Assembly: GCA_965214435.1 (NCBI GenBank)
Contig: OZ243960.1
Coordinates: forward strand, 1,426,001 to 1,490,000
Direction: 5' to 3'
DNA: 64,000 bases
DNA from: Rubrobacter_A sp965214435
GTDB taxonomy: Bacteria > Actinomycetota > Rubrobacteria > Rubrobacterales > Rubrobacteraceae
This document shows, in pieces, positions 16,462 through 24,573 of the stretch (the first letter of the stretch is position 1; each line of letters opens with the position of its first letter). The notes below the pieces were generated by a model, which saw only the letters and a program-made list of their open reading frames with translations, ran no database searches and was not told the origin of the DNA. A program made the position numbers and the translations under genes.

Positions 16462-17718
16462 ATGTTCCGCAGTACCAGTACTTTGTTGCTTTTTACAGCT
16501 ACGGCCGCCGGGTTTGTAGCGGTGGTTCTCTTGAACGTTCACTTTGGCTTTGCGACTTTCGGACAGCTTTCTTCGACGGACCTCGGAGCCCACCCGGACT
16601 ACGCGACCTTCCGGCTCTCGGCGGAGGCTCTGTGGCGAGGAGAGGATGTCTATGAGACCGGAGCCGGTTTCGTAAACCTCAACCCGCCGTTTTTTATCCT
16701 GGTCTCAGCTCCGCTGGCGTGGGGAGGGGCGTTGGCGGCTTACCAGGCGCTGGTCATTTTTATGACGGTGGTCATGGTCGCTTCGCTGGCGTGGATGGCG
16801 AGCGTGTTGCGCTCCGGGGCGGGCATCGCCGTGACCGCGGCCGCAGCATTTCTTGTGTCCTCCCCGATGCTGAATACGCTGGCGCTCGGGCAGATCTACC
16901 CGCTACTTACCCTCGGTCTGGTGGCTGCCTGGGTGGCCGACCGCCGGAGGCGAAACATGTTGAGCGGGCTGTCTCTCGGGCTGGTGGTCGCGCTAAAACC
17001 TTCTCTGGCCCCGATAATCTTGTGGCCGCTGGTACGGCGCAGGTGGGATGCTTTCGGGGCGGCGGTTTTCTCCGGCGGGATCTCCACCCTCCTCGGGGCG
17101 CTGGTGCTCGGGTTCGGGACGACGGTGGATTGGCTGCAACTGGTGCGGGAGCGGTCGTCGAACCCCTGGTGGGACAACGCCTCGATGGTCGCGGCGGTCG
17201 AGCGGGTCTTTACCGAGACGGAGAACGGGACCAACCTGGCAACGCTGCCGGGGGTCGTTACCGCAACGCAGGTTCTCGGGGTGGGTTTGATCCTGCTCAC
17301 CGCTTACGGGGTGTGGCGGTGGGGTTTATCGAGGAGTGGCGGGGGTTCCGCGTTCGGGCTGTGGGCTTTGGTTGCGGTCTCGCTCCTGGCCTCTCCTATA
17401 ACCTGGCACAACTACCTGCTGCTACTCGCGCCGGGTATCCTGATACTTCTAGCCACGGGCCGCGGCTTGCTCGCGTGGTTCCTGATCCTGCTGCAACTCA
17501 TACCCCCGCAGTGGCCGCAACTCTTCCCGGACCCCGGAGTCCTACTTACGGCGACCGCGCTCACCCTCTATACTTACGTGCTGATCGCCCACTGGCTCGC
17601 GCTGTCGGCGGCCGGGTGGGGACTAGACGCCAACCAGACCCCGGATAAGCCCGCCCACAATCCGCTAGACCGGTCTGATAAGCTGGACCGGACAGGGCAT
17701 GGATCAGAAAATCTCTAA
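16462..17718 (+). CDS. GT87-like membrane glycosyltransferase (first of a tandem pair)
   Basis: A 418-aa integral membrane protein with about ten hydrophobic helices and the DUF2029/GT87 pattern (an early periplasmic Asp in HPDYATFRLS, then NLNPPFFILVSAPL, and LALGQIYPLLTLGLVAAW). GT87 enzymes are polyprenyl-phosphate-mannose-dependent mannosyltransferases of the GT-C type in actinobacteria. GGAGG precedes the ATG. The next gene is a clear paralogue. Substrate unknown. Confidence 0.75.
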   Translation: MFRSTSTLLLFTATAAGFVAVVLLNVHFGFATFGQLSSTDLGAHPDYATFRLSAEALWRGEDVYETGAGFVNLNPPFFILVSAPLAWGGALAAYQALVIFMTVVMVASLAWMASVLRSGAGIAVTAAAAFLVSSPMLNTLALGQIYPLLTLGLVAAWVADRRRRNMLSGLSLGLVVALKPSLAPIILWPLVRRRWDAFGAAVFSGGISTLLGALVLGFGTTVDWLQLVRERSSNPWWDNASMVAAVERVFTETENGTNLATLPGVVTATQVLGVGLILLTAYGVWRWGLSRSGGGSAFGLWALVAVSLLASPITWHNYLLLLAPGILILLATGRGLLAWFLILLQLIPPQWPQLFPDPGVLLTATALTLYTYVLIAHWLALSAAGWGLDANQTPDKPAHNPLDRSDKLDRTGHGSENL

Positions 17719-17764
17719 CCCGGAGGTACCGGTATAACTCTGGTAAACGTCACCCGGCGGCGTT

Positions 17765-19024
17765 TTGAGTAAGCTCCGCTCGAGCAGCCTACGTCCGGGG
17801 CGCTGGTGGCGCAGGCTCTTTATAGGGCTACTAATTCTGGCTTCTCTCGGGGTACTGTTCGTCGCGGCGGTGCTCAACTACCGCTACGGGCTATCTACGC
17901 TGGCCCGGATCTCGACGGAGTACATGGATGTTCACGCGGACTTCGACACCTTCTGGCGTTCGGCGGACGCTTTCTTAAACGGCGGGGACGTCTACGATGC
18001 GGGTGCCAGGCTCATAAACCTCAACCCGCCGGTATGGGTTCTAATAACCTCCCCGCTGGGGACACTACCCCCGCTGGAAGCCTACCGGGTATTTATCGGG
18101 GTCATGATAGCGGTGATGGTCGGCGCCCTGACCTGGATGGCGGACGAGGCGCGGCTGCGGGTGGGTATAGCCCTGCCGGTCATCGTGGCGCTCCTCGTTA
18201 CCTCCCCGATGCTCGGCACGCTGGCGCTCGGACAGATGTACCCGATCCTGACCCTCGGGCTGGTGGCTGCCTGGGTGGCCGACCGCCGGGGGTGGTACCT
18301 CTCTAGCGGACTACCTCTCGGGCTGGTGGTCGCGCTAAAGCCATCGCTGGCCCCGATAGTCCTGTGGCCGCTGTTCCGGAGGCGGTGGGATACTTTCGGG
18401 GCCGCGTTCTTTTCCGGCGGGGCCGTAACGCTCGCCGGCTCCATCGTTCTCGGGCCACAGGCCACGCTCGACTGGCTGGAAGTCCTGCGCGAAGAACCTC
18501 TGAGTCCTTACTGGGACAACGCCTCGCTGCCCGCGGCGGCAGCCCGGCTCTTCACGGAGAATCCGTTCGTGGACCCGCTGGCGACGCTGCCGTGGATGGT
18601 GCCCGTGGCGTTCGCGGTCGGCTTCGGGCTGGCGCTCTTTACCGCTTTCAAGGCTCGCCGGGGCTCCGAGTGGGGCCTGTGGGCGCTGGTTGCGGCTTCG
18701 CTACTAGCGTCGCCTATAGCCTGGCACAACTACCTGGTGCTGTTAGCGCCGGGTGTCTTGCTGCTTTTCTCGCGGCGCCGGAAGGCTCTCGCCCTGCTAC
18801 TCCTGGTTCTACAGCTAGTCCCGGCAGCCTGGATGGGACTGTGGGGAGACGATTCGGTGGTTGCGGCTCTGGGACTGACCTCTTACCTGTTTATTCTGGC
18901 GGCACACTGGTTCTCTTTTCTGATAGCCTCGGGTAGCACCGGAGATGCCGGAGCGGAGCACTCGACGGGAAAGGGCCGGGCGGGCGGCGGGCATCGGGCC
19001 GGGGTCCAGGAGACTGGCGGCTAG
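17765..19024 (+). CDS. GT87-like membrane glycosyltransferase (second of a tandem pair)
   Basis: A 419-aa paralogue of the gene before it, sharing blocks such as LALGQMYPILTLGLVAAW, GLVVALKPSLAPI and ITWHNYL-type SPIAWHNYLVLLAP. Starts with TTG 46 bases after its neighbour, with GGAGG further upstream; the start is not certain. Same expected topology and chemistry. The tandem copy suggests two consecutive sugar additions or two acceptors. Confidence 0.75.
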   Translation: MSKLRSSSLRPGRWWRRLFIGLLILASLGVLFVAAVLNYRYGLSTLARISTEYMDVHADFDTFWRSADAFLNGGDVYDAGARLINLNPPVWVLITSPLGTLPPLEAYRVFIGVMIAVMVGALTWMADEARLRVGIALPVIVALLVTSPMLGTLALGQMYPILTLGLVAAWVADRRGWYLSSGLPLGLVVALKPSLAPIVLWPLFRRRWDTFGAAFFSGGAVTLAGSIVLGPQATLDWLEVLREEPLSPYWDNASLPAAAARLFTENPFVDPLATLPWMVPVAFAVGFGLALFTAFKARRGSEWGLWALVAASLLASPIAWHNYLVLLAPGVLLLFSRRRKALALLLLVLQLVPAAWMGLWGDDSVVAALGLTSYLFILAAHWFSFLIASGSTGDAGAEHSTGKGRAGGGHRAGVQETGG

Positions 19025-19049
19025 CCGGACGGCTCCGTTAAACCAGAGT

Positions 19050-19664
19050 TTAACTCTTGTCCAGCATCTCCAGGGCTTCGGTCGCGGCCCGGCGGAGCCT
19101 GCGACCGGCGTCGGTCTTAAAAACCGTTTGCAGGTCGTTGCGGGCCAGGTCCCGGCGTCCGAGGGAAGCGTAGATCGAGGCCCGGTTATAGTAGGCTATG
19201 CCGAGCTTCGGGTCGCGTTCTATGGCGTGGTCGAGGGCTTCGAGCGCGGGTAGCTGCTCTCCCTGGACGTCGAGGGTCGCCCCGAGTGCCGCGTGATAGC
19301 GAGGAAGCGCGCGGCGGGACGCGAGATCTTCGTACACGGAAACGGCTTTCTCGTAGTCTTGCTGGCGGAAGGCGGTTCCGGCGCGACGCTCCCCGGCGGT
19401 AATGGACCGGGCCATCGGGACCGTTAGAGCCGCTGCCCCGCCGAAGTACACCAGCAGGACCAGGGCGGCGTTATCCGCGGGCGCGAGGTCCAGGACAAAT
19501 GGCAGCCCCCCGATAAACGCGCCCGTGACCAGCAGCGGAGCCAGGCGGGAAGCGAACTCTCCGTAGGCCCGGACCCGGAGGAGATCCCGGTTTAGCCAGC
19601 CGACCGCAACCGCGAAGATCGCCAGCAGGACGAGGCCGCCGAGCGTCGGGTAGAGTACTCTCAC
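19050..19664 (-). CDS. TPR-containing membrane protein (first of pair)
   Basis: A 204-aa protein with three hydrophobic helices in residues 5-90 and tetratricopeptide repeats in the C-terminal half (AYYNRASIYASLGRRDLARN is the clearest, about residues 160-180). A paralogue lies directly upstream on the same strand with 1 base between stop and start region. Role unknown; TPR regions usually bind partner proteins. Confidence 0.7.
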   Translation of the reverse strand: MRVLYPTLGGLVLLAIFAVAVGWLNRDLLRVRAYGEFASRLAPLLVTGAFIGGLPFVLDLAPADNAALVLLVYFGGAAALTVPMARSITAGERRAGTAFRQQDYEKAVSVYEDLASRRALPRYHAALGATLDVQGEQLPALEALDHAIERDPKLGIAYYNRASIYASLGRRDLARNDLQTVFKTDAGRRLRRAATEALEMLDKS

Positions 19665-19665
19665 G

Positions 19666-20262
19666 CTACTCTTCCAACAACCTGCGGACGGCGGTCCGGT
19701 AGCGCCGGGGCAGGTCGGCCTTCTGCGCCCGTTGGAGGTCCTTGTTCGAGCGGCTCTTGCGGCCGAGCTTGCGCTGGACCAGCGCCCGGTTGTAGTAGGC
19801 GATGCCGTACTCGGGGTCCAGATCTATGGCCTTCGTGGAGGCGTTTATGGATTCCTCGTGGTCCTCGTTCGCCCCGAGGGCCGCGCCTAGAAAGGCGTAG
19901 TAGCGGCCGAGAGGTTTCTCCTGGGCCAGAGCCCGGAAGCGCTCGGCGGCCCCGGCGTAGTCGCCCTTGCGGAAAGCCTTGCCGGCCCGGCGCTCGGCCG
20001 CCGGCATGGAGATGAAGTTCGCCCCCAGGATAAGGGCCCCGAGGACGACCGCCCAGATCAGCGGTAGCAAACTGTCACCGGCACCCTGTATTAGCGGCAG
20101 CGTAATGACCATCAGGGCCAGCACCGCAAAAGGCAGCGCCTTGCGGCCGAGTTCTCCCCAGGCTTTGGCCCGGTAGAGGTCGCGGTTCAGGGAGAAGACC
20201 AGCCGCACCGCTACCGCGAGGAACAGGACGAGGAGTAATATGGGAATGGCGCCCGCGCCCAT
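19666..20262 (-). CDS. TPR-containing membrane protein (second of pair)
   Basis: A 198-aa paralogue of the next gene, with the same plan: hydrophobic N-terminal half and C-terminal TPRs (AYYNRALVQRKLGRKSRSNK). The start is the ATG at 20262, because AGGAGGG lies 7 nt before it; a longer open frame runs into the DUF1802 gene and is rejected. Function unknown. Confidence 0.7.
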   Translation of the reverse strand: MGAGAIPILLLVLFLAVAVRLVFSLNRDLYRAKAWGELGRKALPFAVLALMVITLPLIQGAGDSLLPLIWAVVLGALILGANFISMPAAERRAGKAFRKGDYAGAAERFRALAQEKPLGRYYAFLGAALGANEDHEESINASTKAIDLDPEYGIAYYNRALVQRKLGRKSRSNKDLQRAQKADLPRRYRTAVRRLLEE

Positions 20263-20273
20263 ACCAGTCCCTC

Positions 20274-20873
20274 CTAACCCCGCGGGCCGACCGGCGCTTG
20301 TACGAGGCCGCCGAGCGCCTCGAACGCCGGGGCCGCAAGCTCCTCGAACTCTTTGTCCGAGAGGGCGGGGCGGGAGCCGGCGGTACGGACGGCTTCGGAG
20401 AGCTGGATCCAGCTCTTGCACCCCCCGTACTCCTCACGGTACGGCAGTACGACCTCTTCCGGTAGCAGATACGTCCGCAAAATAAGCACCGTTAGAGGCT
20501 TCTTCGGACGCCACTTGAAGCGGCTCTCGGCGTACTCCGGCGTCCAGATGTGGTGCGGGTCTATGGCATCCAAGGACTCCGATTCCGAAACCTCAAAAGC
20601 CCCCCGGACCTCCGCGAACGACGTAAGGCGCACCGGCCCGTCGTCCTTTCCGTCGGGGACCTCGTCCGTGAGGTGGCGGTATTCGGGCTTCAGAAGCTCC
20701 GGCCGCTGGTGCTCGTAGCCCTGGAAGAACAGGAAGCGTTCGTCCTCGACCGCAAATGCCTTCTCCCGGATGCCGCCCTTGCGCACCACGAGCGCCGTAT
20801 CGCCGCGTTCGAGTGCCCGGACGGCGACCGCCCACTCCTTTAGTGCATGCTGTAGATGATCCCTCGAATCCAT
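20274..20873 (-). CDS. DUF1802 family protein
   Basis: A 199-aa soluble protein with DUF1802 features: the N-terminal block HALKEWAVAVRALERGDTAL, then LVVRKGGIREKAF and the middle FFQGYEHQRPELL and HHIWTPEYAESRFKWRP. Starts at the ATG at 20873 after GGAGGG; a longer frame upstream is rejected. Molecular function of this family is not known. First gene of a possible operon with the two TPR proteins. Confidence 0.75.
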   Translation of the reverse strand: MDSRDHLQHALKEWAVAVRALERGDTALVVRKGGIREKAFAVEDERFLFFQGYEHQRPELLKPEYRHLTDEVPDGKDDGPVRLTSFAEVRGAFEVSESESLDAIDPHHIWTPEYAESRFKWRPKKPLTVLILRTYLLPEEVVLPYREEYGGCKSWIQLSEAVRTAGSRPALSDKEFEELAAPAFEALGGLVQAPVGPRG

Positions 20874-20971
20874 AAAAGACGCCCTCCGCGTTGCCCGTAT
20901 AATGCGATCCTGTTCTATAACTGGATTATATGATGTGATGCCGCGCCCTTCGACAAAGGAGTTTACAAGTG

Positions 20972-22366
20972 ATGGACAGAGAAACAGCTCACCGGATAGA
21001 ACGGGACTCGATGGGGGAGATCGAGGTCCCCCGCGACGCCCTCTTCGGCGCCCAGACCCGCCGGGCGCTCGACAACTTCCCCATAAGCGACCTCCGTTTC
21101 CCACGCCGCTTTATCCAGGCTTTGGGTGCTATAAAACTGGAAGCCGCCACCGTAAACCACGACCTCGGCCTCCTCGACGAAGAGTTGAAGGACGCCATCG
21201 TGGAGGCGGCGGAGGAGGTCGTGGACGGGGACCATGACGGCGCGTTCGTGGTCGATATATTCCAGACCGGCTCCGGGACCTCGACCAACATGAACGCCAA
21301 CGAGGTTATCTCTAACCGCGCCATACAGATCCTCGGTGGTGAAGTCGGCTCGAAAACTCCCGTCCACCCGAACGACCACGTAAACCGGGGACAGTCCTCG
21401 AACGATGTGATCCCGACGGCCATACACTTATCGGCCCTGATCTCGCTTCGCGAAGACCTCCTCCCGGCCCTCCACAAGCTCCGCGACGCCCTCGGTGACA
21501 AAGCCGCAGAGTTCGACGGCGTGGTAAAGACCGGCCGCACCCACCTACAGGACGCCACCCCCGTAAGGCTCGGCCAGGAGTTCACCGGCTACGCCGGCCA
21601 GATAGAGCGGGGGATACAGCGCGTAGAAAAAGCTCGCGACGACCTAGCCGAAGTAGCCCTCGGCGGTACCGCCGTCGGCACCGGCGTCAACACCCACCCC
21701 GAGTTTGCCTCCCGCGTGTGCGAAAAGCTCTCCGAGCGTTTCGGTGTCTCCGTCCGGGAGACCGAGAACCACTTCCAGGCCCAGAGTGCGATGGACGCCG
21801 CCGTATTCGCCAGCGGCGCACTAAAAACCGTGGCGGTCAGCATAATGAAGATAGCCAACGACCTCCGCTGGCTCGGGGCCGGACCGCGAGCGAACCTCGC
21901 CGAGATCTCCCTGCCCGAAGTACAGCCAGGCTCCTCCATAATGCCCGGTAAGGTAAACCCGGTAATAGCCGAGTCCGCCACGATGGTCGCGGCCCAGGTC
22001 ATCGGCAACGACGCCACCGTAGCTATAGCTGGACAGAGCGGGAACTTCGAGCTAAACGTCATGCTCCCGGTCCTGGCCTACAATTTGCTCCAGTCCACAG
22101 CCCTCCTCGCCAGCACCGCCGAGAACCTCACGGACCAGTGCGTGGCGGGCCTCGCGGCTACCGAGCGCGGCCCCGAGCTAGTCGAGCAGGGCCTCATGCT
22201 GGCAACGGCATTAGCTCCCGAGCTAGGCTACGATAAGGCGACAGAGATCTCCAAGCAGGCGTACAAAGAAGGCCGCACCATCCGCGACGTAGCCCGCGAA
22301 AACACGGACCTCTCCGAAGAAGACCTCGACAAGCTCCTCGACCCACGTAAGATGACGGAGGCGTAG
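20972..22366 (+). CDS. fumC: Class II fumarate hydratase
   Basis: Interconverts fumarate and malate in the TCA cycle without an Fe-S cluster. The 464-aa protein has the superfamily signature GSSIMPGKVNPV, the fumarase block GSGTSTNMNANEVI, and TGRTHLQDATPV. The start is ATG at 20972, or the adjacent in-frame GTG at 20969; AAAGGAG at 20955-20961 serves either. Aspartase is the nearest alternative, but the residues seen fit FumC better. Confidence 0.93.
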   Translation: MDRETAHRIERDSMGEIEVPRDALFGAQTRRALDNFPISDLRFPRRFIQALGAIKLEAATVNHDLGLLDEELKDAIVEAAEEVVDGDHDGAFVVDIFQTGSGTSTNMNANEVISNRAIQILGGEVGSKTPVHPNDHVNRGQSSNDVIPTAIHLSALISLREDLLPALHKLRDALGDKAAEFDGVVKTGRTHLQDATPVRLGQEFTGYAGQIERGIQRVEKARDDLAEVALGGTAVGTGVNTHPEFASRVCEKLSERFGVSVRETENHFQAQSAMDAAVFASGALKTVAVSIMKIANDLRWLGAGPRANLAEISLPEVQPGSSIMPGKVNPVIAESATMVAAQVIGNDATVAIAGQSGNFELNVMLPVLAYNLLQSTALLASTAENLTDQCVAGLAATERGPELVEQGLMLATALAPELGYDKATEISKQAYKEGRTIRDVARENTDLSEEDLDKLLDPRKMTEA

Positions 22367-22402
22367 GGGCTGCCGGGTCATTCGCTGCTGTCCCGCCGTT
22401 GT

Positions 22403-22408
22403 TAGAAT
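22403..22408 (+). promoter_or_regulatory. -10 box of the Uma2 gene, leaderless
   Basis: TAGAAT ends 6 nt before the ATG at 22415, and no Shine-Dalgarno is present. Confidence 0.45.
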
Positions 22409-22414
22409 GAGCGC

Positions 22415-22969
22415 ATGGACATCGTCCGCCATCAGGTTACCGCAGACGAGTTGCTCCACATGCCCGACGACGGTTTCCGGTACGAGCTCGTGCGGGGAAA
22501 GTTGCGGCGGATGACGCCTGCGGGAAGTAAACACGGGCTGATAGCTGTCCGCATTACCTGGCGATTAGCCCGGTACGTCGAAGAGGAACGGCTTGGGGCT
22601 ATGTACGCCGCCGAGACGGGTTTCAAGCTCTCTACGGAGCCAGACACTGTACGAGCCCCGGACGTGGCGTTCGTGAGCCGGGAGCGGATTGAGGCGGTCG
22701 GTGAGGTAGAAGGGTACTGGCCGGGAGCGCCGGACTTGGCCGTGGAGGTGGTCTCGCCGGGCGACACCTACACAGAGGTCGAAGAGAAAGTTTTTGACTG
22801 GCTAGATGCCGGCACGAAGGCGGTAATAGTCGCCAATCCCCGCAAACGTTCATTAACCGTATACAAATCGCCAAACGACATTACCGTTCTCGCGGAAGAC
22901 GAGATCCTGAAGCTAAGAGATGTAGTGCCCGGTTTCGAGCTTGCGGTGCGTGAGGTCTTTGGTGGGTAG
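22415..22969 (+). CDS. Uma2 family (DUF820) endonuclease-like protein
   Basis: A 184-aa protein of the Uma2/DUF820 group, which has a PD-(D/E)XK-like fold. Seen: GFRYELVRGKLRRMTP near the N-terminus, PDVAFVSRERI in the middle, and APDLAVEVVSPGDT with the expected acidic residues. Function is unproven for the family; such genes are frequent in cyanobacteria, chloroflexi and some actinobacteria, and they cluster with mobile and defence genes as here. It opens the accessory island that runs to 26233. Confidence 0.8.
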   Translation: MDIVRHQVTADELLHMPDDGFRYELVRGKLRRMTPAGSKHGLIAVRITWRLARYVEEERLGAMYAAETGFKLSTEPDTVRAPDVAFVSRERIEAVGEVEGYWPGAPDLAVEVVSPGDTYTEVEEKVFDWLDAGTKAVIVANPRKRSLTVYKSPNDITVLAEDEILKLRDVVPGFELAVREVFGG

Positions 22970-23085
22970 GCACGACCATAAACTCTTCGGTGCCAGGTGT
23001 CGACGGACTACCTGACATCGGGAAGATGACGTAGCCATGGCTGGGACGGTATCATTAGAAAATATCTTCTCAGCGAGGTGACGAA

Positions 23086-23295
23086 ATGGCGCAGGCCGAC
23101 CCGAACAATGACGCGATGAAGCAGGCTCTTAAAGAGGCGCTAACTGAGACCTTGAACGAGCAACGGGAGCTGCTGCGGGAGGTTTTCGCTGAGGCGCTGG
23201 AAGACTTTGCGCTCGCCGAGGCGATAAGAGAAGGACGCCAGACGGAGCGCGTGGAGCGTGGCGAGATCTTCGACGTTCTGGAAGGTAGGACGTAG
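23086..23295 (+). CDS. Antitoxin of a RelE/ParE-type pair
   Basis: A 69-aa acidic, helical protein. The C-terminal part (DFALAEAIREGRQTERVERG) is the toxin-wrapping region found in small antitoxins coded before RelE/ParE toxins. GAGG-type Shine-Dalgarno before the ATG. Its stop codon overlaps the first codon of the toxin frame. It should neutralise the toxin and repress the pair, though the toxin may be inactive. Confidence 0.65.
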   Translation: MAQADPNNDAMKQALKEALTETLNEQRELLREVFAEALEDFALAEAIREGRQTERVERGEIFDVLEGRT

Positions 23296-23558
23296 AGACC
23301 TCTTTCCGGCGGAGCTTCGCACGGGATCTGAAAAAGATCCGGGACGCTGTTCTGCTGCGTCGGTCGAAAGAAGTTATAGAGCAAGTCGAAGCTGCTCCAT
23401 CACTATATGACGTTCCTAACCTGACCAAGCTGAGTGGTTCCAGTAGCTTCTACCGGATTCGTGTAGGTGACTATAGAATCGGCATCGCGCTTGAGGGAGA
23501 CGAAGTAGAGTTCATCAGGTTCCTGCATCGCCGGGACATCTATCGGTACTTCCCGTAG
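23292..23558 (+). pseudogene. RelE/ParE-type toxin frame without a normal start codon
   Basis: An intact 88-codon frame after the antitoxin. It contains SFRRSFARDLKKIRD, then NLTKLSGSSSFYRIRVGDYR and FIRFLHRRDIYRYFP, the standard core of RelE/ParE mRNA interferases or gyrase inhibitors. The frame begins after a stop with GAC GTA GAG; no ATG, GTG or TTG occurs in its N-terminal part. The codon at 23292 is GTA where a GTG would be expected. Either the toxin is silenced by a G-to-A change, or it is made by frameshifting from the antitoxin, whose stop overlaps it. Confidence 0.65.
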
Positions 23559-23601
23559 TAGATCGTTTGGTAGAGATCTCGGGGACAAAAGGAAGGGTGT
23601 C

Positions 23602-23805
23602 ATGGTTGAGGTATATGATCGCGTAACGGTTGACCCGGAGCAGTGCGGGGGCCGATCCTGCATTCGCGGAATACGTATCCGGGTGACGGATGTTCTCGAC
23701 CCTCTGGCTAACGGTCTCTCTACAGAACAGATACTTGAAGAGATGCCGGACCTCGAAGTCGAGGATGTCTACGCCAGCCTACACTTCGCGAGCCATAGGC
23801 TCTGA
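23602..23805 (+). CDS. DUF433 protein, antitoxin-like
   Basis: A 67-aa protein with the DUF433 pattern (VDPEQCGGRSCIRGIRIRV followed by ILEEMPDLEVEDVYASLHFA), a small helix-turn-helix fold. Such proteins are usually paired with a DUF5615 PIN-like toxin coded right after. No such gene follows here, so it looks like an orphan antitoxin. GGAAGG lies 9 nt before the ATG. Confidence 0.8.
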   Translation: MVEVYDRVTVDPEQCGGRSCIRGIRIRVTDVLDPLANGLSTEQILEEMPDLEVEDVYASLHFASHRL

Positions 23806-23860
23806 ATAGCGGGTAGTCGAAGCGCAGCCAATACGGTACACGTATAGACAGTGGCACATA

Positions 23861-23885
23861 TATAGTGCCATAATGTGACACTATA
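23861..23885. promoter_or_regulatory. Dyad operator at the hicA start
   Basis: TATAGTG and CACTATA form a 7-bp inverted repeat with an 11-bp centre. A CATAAT -10-like box (23869-23874) lies inside, and TAGACA (23845-23850) could be the -35. The right arm contains the ATA that stands where the hicA start codon is expected. Likely HicB or HicAB operator. Confidence 0.5.
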
Positions 23886-24149
23886 AAACTCAGCAACAAT
23901 CATCGTAAAACGCTCAAGGCTATCTTTGAAAATCCTGTACACTCGAACGTAGCCTGGACTGATGTGGAAAAGCTGCTGATGGCGTTGGGAGCAGAGATCA
24001 GTGAGGGACGAGGTTCACGGGTTCGTGTCTACTTAAGCGGCGTGCGGGCGGTGTTCCATTGTCCTCATCCGCAGAGGGAGACTGATAAGGGAGCGCTCAA
24101 GTCCGTACGGAGGTTTCTGGTAGAAGTCGGGATCGGACTGGAGGAGTAG
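23883..24149 (+). pseudogene. hicA: HicA-type toxin frame, start codon ATA
   Basis: HicA toxins are small dsRBD-like RNases. The 88-codon frame reads from an ATA codon as IKLSNNHRKTLKAIFENP, then WTDVEKLLMALGAEISEG, GSRVRVYLSGVRAVFHCPHP and GALKSVRRFLVEVG, so the full HicA family sequence including the normal N-terminus is present. Family members start with Met at the ATA position. The first standard start in frame is the GTG at 23964, which would remove about 27 residues including the N-terminal helix. Either a start-codon mutation or use of ATA. Confidence 0.65.
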
Positions 24150-24153
24150 AGAG

Positions 24154-24474
24154 ATGTTGCAACATAAAGGATATAAAGGACGCGCCGAGTTTGACGATAG
24201 AGCGGGATTGTTTCACGGCGAGGTGCTCGATTTGCGAGATATGATCACCTTCCAGGGTACGAGCGTCGAGGAGCTGGAGAGAAAGTTCCGCGACTCGATA
24301 GACGACTACCTGGAGTTCTGCGAGGAGCGCGGCGAAGAGCCGGACAGACCATTTTCGGGACGTCTGATGCTCCGATTGCCGCCGCACGTGCATCGCAACG
24401 TATACGTGCGCGCCCGGCAAGAGGGAAAGAGCCTAAACCAGTGGATCGCTGAGAAGCTAGAGCAAGCGAGCTGA
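24154..24474 (+). CDS. hicB: HicB family antitoxin
   Basis: A 106-aa protein. Residues 1-55 are the HicB RNase-H-like part (YKGRAEFDDRAGLFHGEVLD), and the C-terminus (GRLMLRLPPHVHRNVYVRAR and SLNQWIAEKLEQ) is a ribbon-helix-helix DNA-binding unit. It lies 4 bases after hicA. It should bind HicA and repress the operon at the dyad before hicA. Confidence 0.85.
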   Translation: MLQHKGYKGRAEFDDRAGLFHGEVLDLRDMITFQGTSVEELERKFRDSIDDYLEFCEERGEEPDRPFSGRLMLRLPPHVHRNVYVRARQEGKSLNQWIAEKLEQAS

Positions 24475-24500
24475 CCTTCGAAGTAGACGCCTTCAAGCTT

Positions 24501-24516
24501 AATATCGGGCGATATT
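24501..24516. promoter_or_regulatory. Palindrome before the ParA-HEPN unit
   Basis: AATATCG and CGATATT form a 7-bp inverted repeat with a 2-bp centre, 58 bases before the ATPase start. It is a candidate operator or hairpin for the two-gene unit. Confidence 0.4.
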
Positions 24517-24573
24517 CATTTTATGGTAGGGTGGCCGTGGCAAGAGAATGATCGTAGTAGTAAGGATTAGTAT

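Noticed and set aside
20263..20421. Longer N-terminus for the second TPR protein
   Set aside because: It would overlap the DUF1802 gene, while a good ribosome site precedes the ATG at 20262.
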